Below, piece by piece: positions 11,231 to 20,855 of a DNA stretch of 64,000 nucleotides; the first letter of the stretch is position 1; each line of letters begins with the position of its first letter. A model generated the notes under the pieces. That model searched no databases. It was given only the letters and a program-made list of their open reading frames with translations, and was not told the origin of the DNA. The stretch is from NCBI GenBank assembly GCA_963556255.1, contig OY744613.1, forward strand, positions 42,873,861 through 42,937,860, written 5' to 3'. Source of the DNA: Allolobophora icterica. Lineage: Eukaryota > Annelida > Clitellata > Crassiclitellata > Lumbricidae. Made by a program: the position numbers and the translations under genes.

Positions 11231-12330
11231 ATGGAACAGATAAGCGATATGACGGAATGCTGCATTTGCACCGAGATGTTTACAGATCCAAGAATGCTAC
11301 CATGTATTCACACATTTTGTCTCAAATGTCTCGAAGCAACTAGATCGAAATCAGAGAAGAATCCAGGAGACACAATGCCTTGTCCAATCTGTAGGCAACA
11401 ATTCACCATACCACCAAATGGACTTAGTGGTCAACAGAAAAACTTCTTCATGGAGAGATTGATAGAAATAGCGAAGATATCTAAACCACCTAAGACCACT
11501 GTGTCGTGCGATGTGTGTCTACTAAATAAAGATGATGCTGGTCCAAAAGTACATGATGCTTCAAAATACTGCGTTGAATGCCGAGAAAACATGTGTGAGT
11601 CTTGTTCCGCACAACATAAGCGCCAGAAGTTAAGCAGACATCATCAGATACGACCTTGTAGAAGCGTGGTTAAGGATGAATTGGTGAAGACGATCGTAGC
11701 TTCATACTGCAACCAACATAATAAGGAAGAGCTAAATATGTACTGCGCTGACTGCAAGAAAGTGATTTGTATTATGTGCTTCGAAGAGAGTCATCAGATT
11801 CACAAATGTTCCGATGTAAACAAAGTAGCGAACGCATTTAGGGACGAGATTGGTATCTTCCTCTCGAAAGTAGTTGAAGGTTCAAATGAAAGATTTTCAT
11901 TGAAACTCAAGTTGGAACAGGAGAAAAGAAAGTTCATGGATGATTATTACAAAAAGCAGAAACTGCGATAAAGGTAAGAGCAAACGAACTGAAGAAACTT
12001 ATCGACGTGCATGCAAAGGTTCTACTGGATGAATTGGTTCAAATAAAGGCAACACGGATGAAAGAAAATGAAAATAAAAATGAGGAAATTGAAATATATC
12101 TTGCAATGATTAACAGCTTCAATTTGTAGCCTACTGCAGTGAAATAGAATCCAAGGGAACTCCTACCGACATCTGTCGCTCTGTCCATGATTTGCGTGCC
12201 AGAGCTAATGAATTGGGGAAATTTAAAGGAACGCAGATTAAGCAAGATACTTCTGCCGGTCGTGTTTCTTTTAAAGCATCCGCAATAGAAGATTTTCTGA
12301 AAGTGGAGAACATTGTCGGCAGCCTGGAAG
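11231..12330 (+). CDS. TRIM-like E3 ligase, exon with RING, two B-boxes and coiled coil (two frameshifts)
   Basis: The ATG at 11231 opens a frame with a C3HC4 RING at about residues 10-60 (CCICTEMF, CIHTFCLKCL, CPICRQQF). B-box 1 lies at about 93-137 (CDVCLL, CVECRENMC) and B-box 2 at about 158-195 (CNQHNKEELNMYCADC). The frame stops at 11969-11971. Coding similarity continues in a second frame from about 11956 (coiled coil, ANELKKLIDVHAK) to a stop at 12127. It then continues in a third frame from 12132 to the splice donor at 12331 (SLE-G/GTATTT). Each shift is by one base; the first lies beside an A5 run. They mean either a decaying gene or indel errors in the assembly. The exon ends in phase 1, which matches the propeller exon at 24196. 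Proteins of this type transfer ubiquitin to substrates bound by the C-terminal domain. Confidence 0.8.
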
Positions 12331-12336
12331 GTATTT

Positions 12337-12880
12337 AAAATTAATCACTCACCACTGGCGTAAACTTGTCCGAAATATTGGGGGAGGGAGGCATTTGTTA
12401 ATCATTCTACACTTGTTGTATTGGGTGTAAAGTCCATCTCAGTTATTGAGGGGCACGTGCCCCAGCTGCCCCCAGAGTCTACGCCTATGTCACTCGCTAT
12501 TAACAATATGCAAACCTGACTTATTTGTTCCGTTGAAACATTGTCTTATGGTGTTATGCTGTATTCTGTCGGCCTGTAATGATCAGTTACGGTCACTGAC
12601 CAACTCATTTGAGTACGAACTCTCCTTTAGATACTGACTGTCCCCTTAACGTAGCTAACTTTGAAAGAAAACATCTGACTTCATACTTATTACACAAACT
12701 CCTCGGGTTCTTATTATCAACGCCCCTTTCTGCTCGCATTTTTTTTTATCGAACTCGACATCTTTGCCACAATTTCATTTTAAGAATTAAAACAAAACTT
12801 TTCAACTGACTGTTTAAAATCAATGTTCATTTATAATATCAGAAATGCAGTTTCTGCTTGATTGGCGTTAATAAGCAGTG
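12337..12880. other. Intronic sequence, nothing recognised
   Basis: No domain-bearing frame or repeat boundary is visible in this stretch between the RING exon and the LINE 3' end. The phrase GGGGCACGTGCCCC at about 12450 is a 14-bp palindrome. Confidence 0.4.
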
Positions 12881-12884
12881 TACT

Positions 12885-13210
12885 AATCAATCAGTCAATC
12901 AATCAATCAATTAATCATCTTTATTGCACGCCAGTAACCAATAACGATCAATAACAATCAACTGTCAACCAAATTCAGATAGAAATCAAATGACAATAAA
13001 ACTAAGGAGGATAAGTACAGTACAAGAGTCGCTATAGTCACTGGTGGCAATGGGCGTCCCCAAAGGGATGAGAGTCCTGCTGGGCAGGGATACCCATTTA
13101 AATCAATTCTCAATTCGAGTAGTGGCTGTACATGAGGTCCCCCTCGAGTTCATGTAAAAACAAAAAAATCATAGAGAAGAGAGATATGTAGTACACTCGA
13201 GCGGGGGAAA
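12885..13210 (-). mobile_element. CR1/L2-like LINE 3' end with (GATT)n tail
   Basis: Read on the minus strand, this is a 3' UTR with CCCTTTGGGGACGCCCAT, ending in GCAATAAAGATGATTAATTG and a (GATT)n tail (12885-12915). The element at 41886-42404 has the same layout: LINE C-terminus, CCCTTTGGGGTCTCCAAC, then (GATTT)n. Only the noncoding end is left here. Confidence 0.65.
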
Positions 13211-13275
13211 CCAATTCAGAGCTATCGTAATTATCCTTTACTAATATACACTTAACTAGAGGATATATATATATG

Positions 13276-13305
13276 TATTTATTTATTTATTTATTTATTT
13301 ATTTA
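13276..13305. repeat. (TTTA)n microsatellite
   Basis: A pure run of TTTA units that abuts the left terminus of the TIR element at 13306. Confidence 0.85.
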
Positions 13306-13479
13306 TTAGGGTGTCAATGAACATAGTGTAAAGAAAAAATTTCAACTTATTCTAATTTCTCACCCCTTCAAAATGTTACTTTTGGTATGTTGATTATGTA
13401 TTAAAAAATTTATTCAGAAAGACGGATATTTACCAGTAGCTCAATGCACTAGTAATTTGTAATAGCTTATTACATTATT

Positions 13480-15241
13480 TTTGCTGCGAAATCGGCCTTC
13501 ATGATGGTTCCTGTGTCCTGCTTGAACAGAAGCTTAACCCTATGACGCACACCTGGGGTCTGCTGAACCCCAGCGATGACAGTTCCTTGATTACTACGTC
13601 GATACAAAATAGTAAAAATCTGATATATTTTTTATTCCTCAGCTAAATTTGTAGATAACTCTGAAGAGATTAATGTTTTTGGTTAAAGAGTAAAAAAAAT
13701 AAGATAGACATCTCGGGCATATTTAGCATACCTGGGGTCCAACAGACCCAAGGCTGTAACATTGATAGTCTCATGACGCATTGACTATTGCATAATCCCG
13801 GCTACGTCAATAATGGAAAGACTTGTACTTCCATGGTACAAAACTGGAAGAAACATAACGATAGACAACTCGGCTTTGACCAGCAATCAAAATTTCAGGC
13901 AGCACCACAAGCCCTGTAGAAGCGCTGTGTAATCTGTCTGCGTACGTTTGAATAACTGATTATTGTTCATCACAATAAAAAATTTCTTACAGTGGATATA
14001 GCATTATATCATGATCCAAACATGTTGCATAACTGCATGCACTCTCTCCCACCTAAACTTGGATTATTAATTTCCATGCTCTATTAAAATTGTAGAACTG
14101 GGGGCCGTGTTATCGATGGGTTCTATTAGACTCCAGGTGTGGTAAATGTGTTGGCTCGGAAGGTGTGCGTCATAGGGTTAAGAAAACTCTATTGAACTTG
14201 GCTTGCAGACACCACATCATGGAATTAGTCGTTGCCAGAGTGTTTGACACACTGATGGGACCCTCCAGTGAGCCTAACATCAAGCTATTAATTTTAAGAG
14301 ATTCAGAGACTCGTGGAACACAATTAAAGCAGACCATTATTAGAATAGTATAAAGGTGACAGCAACTGCACTGGTTTTGGATCTGGTGAAAAATGAGCTT
14401 ATCAAGTTCATCCAGCACCAGCTCAAGGATTTTCAGTCAAAAAGCCGACTACTGTGAGCTCCTTCACCTCGTACTTATATTCCTAGGAGGAGCGGAAAGT
14501 GGTGGAGATGTGCGCATCCATGCTCCTGGAGCCTACCATAGAGCTATAGATGGAATATGGCAAAGCCAATATGCAGTATAAAAGTCTAATTATTTCGCTC
14601 TGAATTCCACCTTAGCACATGTGAGTTGTTGGCTTTCCAACAGTTCAACACATTTGTTCTCAAGTTGTACATAAAGTGCTGGTACACAATGGCATGTGCC
14701 ACATCAGCTCCTCGCAACGACTTCAATCTTCTGCGTGAGTTTGATGCATACAAGGAAACATAGAAGCTGTTGCCGATGCAACAATCAAGTCTTAATTGTG
14801 GTCATTTATAGTATCTAACTCTCGTGGTCTTGCTTTCTTCAGTCAATGGGTCCTCTGGATATGAAGGAAGCAATGGTCATAGCCCTAAGTAAGGAAAAGC
14901 ACGTACAGCTTCCTCGGCGCATTGTACTGGATCTGGTGAAAAATGTGATGCAGCTAAGTGACGTTGTGTCACAACATACTCTGCAGTTTTTTTCGGCAAC
15001 TGGAATATCACAGTATTTCCTGCCTCACCGTAGCACTTGGGAGAACAATCCTGAGTATGTTATTGCTCAAAAACGATTGGATAGTTTGAAGGCAATCAAT
15101 GATGCCGCCGAGCGGGGAATCGCTTTAATTCAGTCATTCAATGGTGTAATCACTAACCAGAAGCAGTTTCTGTTTCAAGTTGTTGAGAGGCACCGCAAGA
15201 CATTTCCTGATACCAAGAAGTCTACTGTTGTTCATCAGTAA
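13480..15241 (+). pseudogene. Broken gene of an uncharacterised, possibly transposase-like family
   Basis: Coding similarity starts at about 13485 (EIGLHDGSCVLLEQK), is cut by the MITE at 13538-14177, and continues in frame at 14182 with LLNLACRHHIMELV. Later pieces are DYCELLHLVLIFLGG (about 14440), FNTFVLKLYIKCWYTMAC (about 14645) and the longest open stretch at 14846-15241 (131 codons, ...AERGIALIQSFNG...). I recognise the motif order ...GL..G.CVLLE..., ACRHH..E, FLGG, ERG.ALIQ.FN and Q.QFL.QVVE.HR from multicopy hypothetical proteins in cnidarian and arthropod genomes, which have no assigned function to my knowledge. The CRHH block after an N.G...G stretch could be part of an RNase H-like transposase core, but that is inference. 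The N-terminal half is missing, and several frameshifts are present. Confidence 0.55.
13538..14177. mobile_element. piggyBac-type MITE (TTAA target duplication)
   Basis: CCCTATGACGCACACCT at 13538 is mirrored by AGGTGTGCGTCATAGGG ending at 14177, a perfect 17-bp TIR. TTAA flanks it at 13534-13537 and 14178-14181, the piggyBac hallmark. Removing the insert leaves one TTAA and restores the reading frame of the interrupted gene across the site. CCTGGGGTC motifs next to the TIR recur internally (13731) and near the right end. There is no transposase. Confidence 0.9.
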
Positions 15242-15244
15242 TGC
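15237..15244 (+). other. hAT target duplication containing the stop codon of the 14846-15241 frame
   Basis: AGTAATGC at 15237-15244 is repeated at 16196-16203. Its TAA (15239-15241) is the stop codon of the upstream frame, so the hAT landed exactly on the end of the coding region and left the protein end unchanged. Confidence 0.8.
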
Positions 15245-15474
15245 CAGGCCCGGATTTAGGCATGTGCACTATGTGCCAGTGCACAGGGGCCCCCACCACA
15301 TAGGGGCCTCCACCACAAAGGTGCAAGAAATTTTTTGACTTGTGTTTCATAACTGATTATAAAATATTTCAGTAATGTGCATTGTGGACAGACACACACA
15401 ATTTAACACAAGTATCTAAAACAAAGAAAGAGTTAAAAGGTCAGAAGATAGTTTGTCTCAGGCATGAAGTAATG

Positions 15475-15708
15475 TCAAATTAGCGAAACTTTGCGTGTTT
15501 TCTTCTTCGAAAATTCGGTCACCAGATTCTCAAAGTTGATCTCACGCAGAATGTCAGCTTCTATGCCCATCAGAGCCAGATGGGACAACCGCTCATTCCC
15601 CATCGATGTGTGAAGTCTGTTCTTTATTAGTTTAATTTTTGAGAATGAACGTTCCGCACTGCAGTTACTGACCATAAGCACCAGATACATTCGGAGTGCT
15701 ATCTCCAC
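15475..15708 (-). pseudogene. hAT transposase C-terminal dimerisation domain remnant
   Basis: 77 codons contain CSAERSFSKIKLIKNRLH followed by LSHLALMGIEADI, the signature of the hAT family C-terminal dimerisation region as found in ZMYM-like/Tip100 transposases (S/CAERSFS...R..M...RL..LALM.IE). The block ends with a basic tail, KKKTRK. The rest of the transposase, including the DDE core and the BED/TTF-type zinc finger, is gone. Its position inside hAT termini supports the assignment. Confidence 0.8.
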
Positions 15709-15888
15709 AATAGGAAATGATCCCTGAACTTGTTTCTGGAGTATCAGCCGATACGTGAAATTCTAAATTCTGGGCTTTAATTCTGGCATACTACTAGTTC
15801 TAGATTCAATGGCATGGCTGCCAAAATGTGTTTAATCTTGACAACTACTGTGATGTTTCAATGAAATCTTACTGCGCATTTGTATTGG

Positions 15889-16133
15889 GCGTCCGCAGAA
15901 ATTTTTCCAGAGGGGCAAAAAATGTTAGGGGGCAAAATTTTCTTGGGGCAACATTTTTGTAGGGGGTAAAATGACGTTTTTTTGCATAGAATAGCTGACT
16001 TACTTCAATAATTGTTTTTTTAGCATTGAAAATCGTGTTGGGACTGTTGGAATAATAATAAAATTCAAGATTTTATTTTTTTAATATTTTCAAAATCCAG
16101 CGGAATGCCCTCCTTACCCCTCCGGACGTCCAT
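15889..16133. mobile_element. MITE nested in hAT element (GGGCGTCCGCAG / GGACGTCCGGAG ends)
   Basis: The left end TGGGCGTCCGCAGAAAT and the right end, TGGACGTCCGGAGG read inward, are imperfect inverted repeats. The interior matches 9958-10215 (GAAAATCGTGTTGGGA, AAAATCCAG). This is the better preserved copy. Confidence 0.55.
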
Positions 16134-16438
16134 GGTCCTATGGGCCTCCACCACGGCGGTGCACTGGGGCCTCCACCCAGGTTAATACGGCCCTGAGTAA
16201 TGCTCATGGTTAAGTTAACAATTATGAACACTCTCCAAAGTCTCCATAGCAATGTATGTTACTCATTGATATTGCATGGGAATTTAACGTTGCCCAATGC
16301 TAAAATCTGTAACCCAGTTGAGCTAGCTGTAAATATTATCTGATTGATACCAAAATTTGTGTCCTTCTTAAAAATAACCAAAGGAATAAATGGGGGGTAA
16401 GACATTGAAAAATGCATTCATTAGTTTTCATTGGCACC

Positions 16439-16442
<4 letters not shown>

Positions 16443-16515
<73 letters not shown>

Positions 16516-16522
16516 GCATATA

Positions 16523-16556
<34 letters not shown>
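16443..16556. repeat. (TA)n microsatellite
   Basis: Over 100 bp of TA dinucleotides with a few TACATA and TGCATA interruptions, directly right of the TIR element end. Confidence 0.95.
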
Positions 16557-16561
<5 letters not shown>

Positions 16562-17015
16562 GACTTGTCAACTTCTTGTCAATTTTCTGCTTCAATTTCT
16601 TTTAGAAAACTTGACATGAATTCCCGCCTTCATTTCCATTGGCATTAGATTAGACCCGTTTGGGCTCTATATGGGAATATGGGTCCTATGGTGTTCTTGT
16701 GGGCTTACTTGCAGGGTTATGACAAAGGCTAAGTCAAAACCTACCACTTTGAGATTGATCGTATTTTTTTAAAACTTCGTTTGATGCCAACATTTCTTTT
16801 ACTGACTTTGAATCAACTTAGTTTAATCGGTATTATATCACTTTTACCACTTTAGTTGCAGAGCAGCACAAGTCGCTTAGAACGATAAAGATGAAAACAG
16901 AACAACCAGGTTTGCAAGATTTTATCACTTTTGCGAGAAAATAGAAATTATATCACTGTTTTTTTCTCCGTAATATTTCATTGGCGACATATCTGTTGTC
17001 GCATAAAATAATTAC
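16557..17015. other. Intronic sequence, nothing recognised
   Basis: AT-rich intron DNA without recognisable coding or repeat structure between the (TA)n run and the RTE-like LINE. Confidence 0.4.
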
Positions 17016-17028
17016 CAAATATAGGCCT

Positions 17029-17642
17029 TCTTCTTCTTTCTTCTTTGTTTCTCTTCCGTCAGGCCGAGGTCGACGATGAGTCCTCAACTTGACGTCTCCA
17101 GGTTTCTCTGTTCCTGATTTTTTCTATTGCCTCTTTCATATTCATGTTTAATTTCTCCAGATCCTCTCGTATATTATCCATCCATGTTTTTTGCTGTCTT
17201 CCCCGACTTCTGTCTCCCTCCACGTATCCGTGTAGTGCCGCAGCTGGCAGTCTGCTGCTGTCCATTCTCATCACATGTCCCAGCCACGACAGTCTTTTCT
17301 TCCTGATTTTGTCGATGACTGTTTCTTTCTGTCCCAGCTCTCTTCTAGTCACCTCATTTCTAATCCTATCTCTTCTGCTTCTGCCTTTTATTCTTCTCAG
17401 CCAGTTCATTTCTGCTACCAACAATCTTCTCTCGTCCTCTTTTCGTAAACACCAGCATTCTGAGCCGTATAGCAGCACTGGGATGACGAAGGTCTCGTAT
17501 AGTTTCATCTTGGTTCTCGTTGATATTCCCTTGTCCCTCCAGATCTTGTATAGTTTCCCGAACATCGCGCAGGCTAGAACAATTCTCCTCTTGATGTCCT
17601 TGGTGCATCTTCCGTCCTCTGTTATAAGCCCTCCTAGATACA
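17029..17642 (-). mobile_element. 5'-truncated RTE-like LINE with 13-bp TSD
   Basis: A minus-strand frame (17059-17697, the last part read-through into flank) encodes the C-terminal part of an RTE-like reverse transcriptase: VYLGGLITEDGRC, LLYGSECWCLR, RLSWLGHVMRM and GRQQKTWMDNIREDL. The insert is bounded by CAAATATAGGCCT at 17016-17028 and 17643-17655. The 3' end is a (GAA)n-like tail (TTCTTCTTCTTTC on the + strand at 17029). The RT active site and endonuclease are absent because of 5' truncation. The remaining frame is open, which suggests a recent copy. Confidence 0.85.
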
Positions 17643-17655
17643 CAAATATAGGCCT

Positions 17656-18024
17656 ACCAGACGTCAAAACAGATGTCCAGTTACGTAAGTATTTCACGAA
17701 TCCACATTTATCCTTAGGATTAAATTATTCGGAACTCTTGCTCTAATTATTGCACGGTAGCCTCAAGTCTGGAAATGACCAATCTTGACGAACAGAGTGT
17801 ATAATAGAACTTTGCAAAAAACGCACAATTTCCGATATGCTTTCCAAAGAGAAGAATAGGCCTAAGCGCTTATCGTCTTAGGTGGTTTCCAGATGATCGT
17901 CTTTGCCTATCTTGTCGTGTTTATCAAGTACTGAATAGGCCCCAAAACATATATTTACGCAACTATTTTCTTTGTACTTTCTAGTTATTTTTATACTGCC
18001 TTTCGTACTTACTTGAGTTTCTTC
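17656..18024. other. Intronic sequence, nothing recognised
   Basis: Between the RTE-like LINE and the hAT nest. No coding or repeat signal noted. Confidence 0.4.
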
Positions 18025-18500
18025 TGCCACAGCAGTGTGATTATCGTTAATGTTAACGCTATCGAAAATGTTCGTTAACGAATAAAAAATGATTTTGTTG
18101 ATGATAACAGGACTTTAGATCTAACTAAAAAAATCATTAACTATAACGAAAATAACTCTAGCGAAAATACATCGCTATTTTCGTTAATAAAATTAAAAAA
18201 AAGTGCAATATGACAAACACGAGAACGTGAAAATGCGCTACAACAGTCTTTGTTCGCCTTGGATTTTGGATTTGTGAATTAGCCTAGTAGTAGTGGCTCA
18301 TTCATCGATATTTATAGTCTAAACTAGTGTATTTGCCGTCATAATTATGACGGCAGTGTATGTCGTTCTAGACTCTAGAGTATTAGCCCGTTATGTTATG
18401 ACGTCATATGATAGGTCTATGTGTATAGTTGGTTAAAATGCTCAGATCGCTGTCGTCAAGACCGTCGTCAAGACCGCCGTCTTGACAGTACTGACGTCAC

Positions 18501-18540
18501 AAACGGTTTCACAATAGAACAGAAGCCGTTTGTGACGTAG
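18501..18540. other. Short inverted repeat (ACGTCACAAACGG)
   Basis: TGACGTCACAAACGGTTT is followed after a spacer of about 14 bases by AAGCCGTTTGTGACGT, which gives arms of about 14 bp. It could form a hairpin, or mark paired CREB-like TGACGTCA sites. A second small palindrome, TTGCCGTCATAATTATGACGGCA, lies at about 18331-18353. Confidence 0.5.
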
Positions 18541-18810
18541 CGTCCTACGACGGACAAATTTACATTTAAGGAAACTATATATATATAGATATAGATATCG
18601 ATGGGCTCCTTTTATTAAATGTAATTATTGTGCAAACGTCTCTATAGCGATTACGACCCAAGCTGATTACCGCAAATTCGCAAAATTAGTAGTCATATTA
18701 ATCTTGTAGTCAAAATGTCTTTAAAGATTTTGAGCGGTCGCAGGCGTGGGATTGCTGTCTGGAGTCATTTCAAGTAAATCCTATGAATCAGTCAAAAGCG
18801 TTTGTGGTTG

Positions 18811-19989
<1,179 letters not shown>

Positions 19990-20310
19990 GAATATTATTA
20001 TTATTTTTTAACGCCCGAGGTTAAAATAATCCCTCAGGCTCTTAGAAACTATCCGAAGAGCTTTGTGGTTCTGGAGTTAACGGTCATCTTCACCGCTGAA
20101 AGAGGCGTGCTGTCTCCTGCGGGTCCCGCGAAACAATGGTCAAACGCCGACCTAGTTCTGATAAGAACTCCCGGCCCTGGGCTTTGATGGGACCCAGATT
20201 TTCCAGTGTCACTGGAATGAAAATGTGGGTAGTAGGGATTTCTCTATACTTTGTGGTCTTCCTGGTGGCTACCATTTCTGCTGCTGCTTTTGGCCTTATG
20301 GAAGTCAGGT

Positions 20311-20330
20311 GTAGGCCTATATAGGCCTAC
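20311..20330. other. Perfect 20-bp palindrome of two TAGGCCTA units
   Basis: GTAGGCCTATATAGGCCTAC is its own reverse complement. It is built from the octamer TAGGCCTA that recurs through the window. Confidence 0.85.
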
Positions 20331-20855
20331 AAGTTTACACACGTGTGTACACTGGTGGCGTCCCAAGTCATGTATTTCCCTCTTGACCACGGGATCAACG
20401 TTGCTCCATCTGGTCTTTTACCATCGCTTCTAAATAATCCTGTTCGTTCTTTGATGCAAGTAACTTCAGCTCGCTGGAAGGCTCTCCGGATTGGCGGATT
20501 ATATCATTTATAGCAAAAATGCTGGCTTGCTCGCCCTCCAGACAGTCTACAAACCAGTCCATGATGTCCTCCCTGGTCCATCATCACACCACATTGACAC
20601 TAGTGTGTCTCGCTGAGGTCCAGGCATAGGCGTAGGCCTATCGCCACCCGGACAGCCTCATCGCTGAGACACAGCCGACATGAAGCTATTGGGAATACAG
20701 ACATCCAATCTCCTGCATGAGCAGAGGTCACTGCCCCCAGCCTAGCCCTGCTGAGTGGATCTGTCGCCGAAGACCACAGCTCCGATATATCTTTCTCAAT
20801 CAGCGGTCTGTCCCAAACATTTCGAGCGGAGTGCTCGGGAGCGTTGTCCTGCGAG

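Larger units (their letters stand above)
15245..16195. mobile_element. hAT (Tip100-like) element with transposase remnant and nested MITE
   Basis: The ends CAGGCCCGGATTTAG and, inward from the right, CAGGGCCGTATTAAC are imperfect TIRs. The 8-bp TSD AGTAATGC is perfect. Subterminal GTGCACNGGGGCC blocks recur at both ends. The minus strand at 15475-15708 encodes the C-terminal hAT dimerisation domain. The middle right carries a nested MITE at 15889-16133. The catalytic core is missing, so the element cannot move by itself. Confidence 0.85.
13306..16442. mobile_element. TIR-bounded element carrying an uncharacterised multicopy gene
   Basis: TTAGGGTGTCAATGAA at 13306 and TTAGGGTGCCAATGAA read inward from 16442 are inverted with one mismatch, and TA flanks both ends. 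The subterminal regions are also alike (CACCCCTTCAAAATG and ACCCCCCATTTATTCC, each followed by TTTTGGT or TTTGGTTA). Between the ends lie the remains of one gene on the + strand (about 13480-15241), interrupted by a piggyBac-type MITE and followed by a hAT insertion at its stop codon. The simplest reading is a DNA transposon whose own gene is this protein. An alternative is chance inverted ends around a pseudogene; the left end joins a (TTTA)n run and the right a (TA)n run, so the TSD is weak evidence. Confidence 0.5.

Noticed and set aside
17144..17746. 200-codon frame on the + strand
   Set aside because: Antisense of the RTE-like RT frame; Leu/Ser-rich with no domain.
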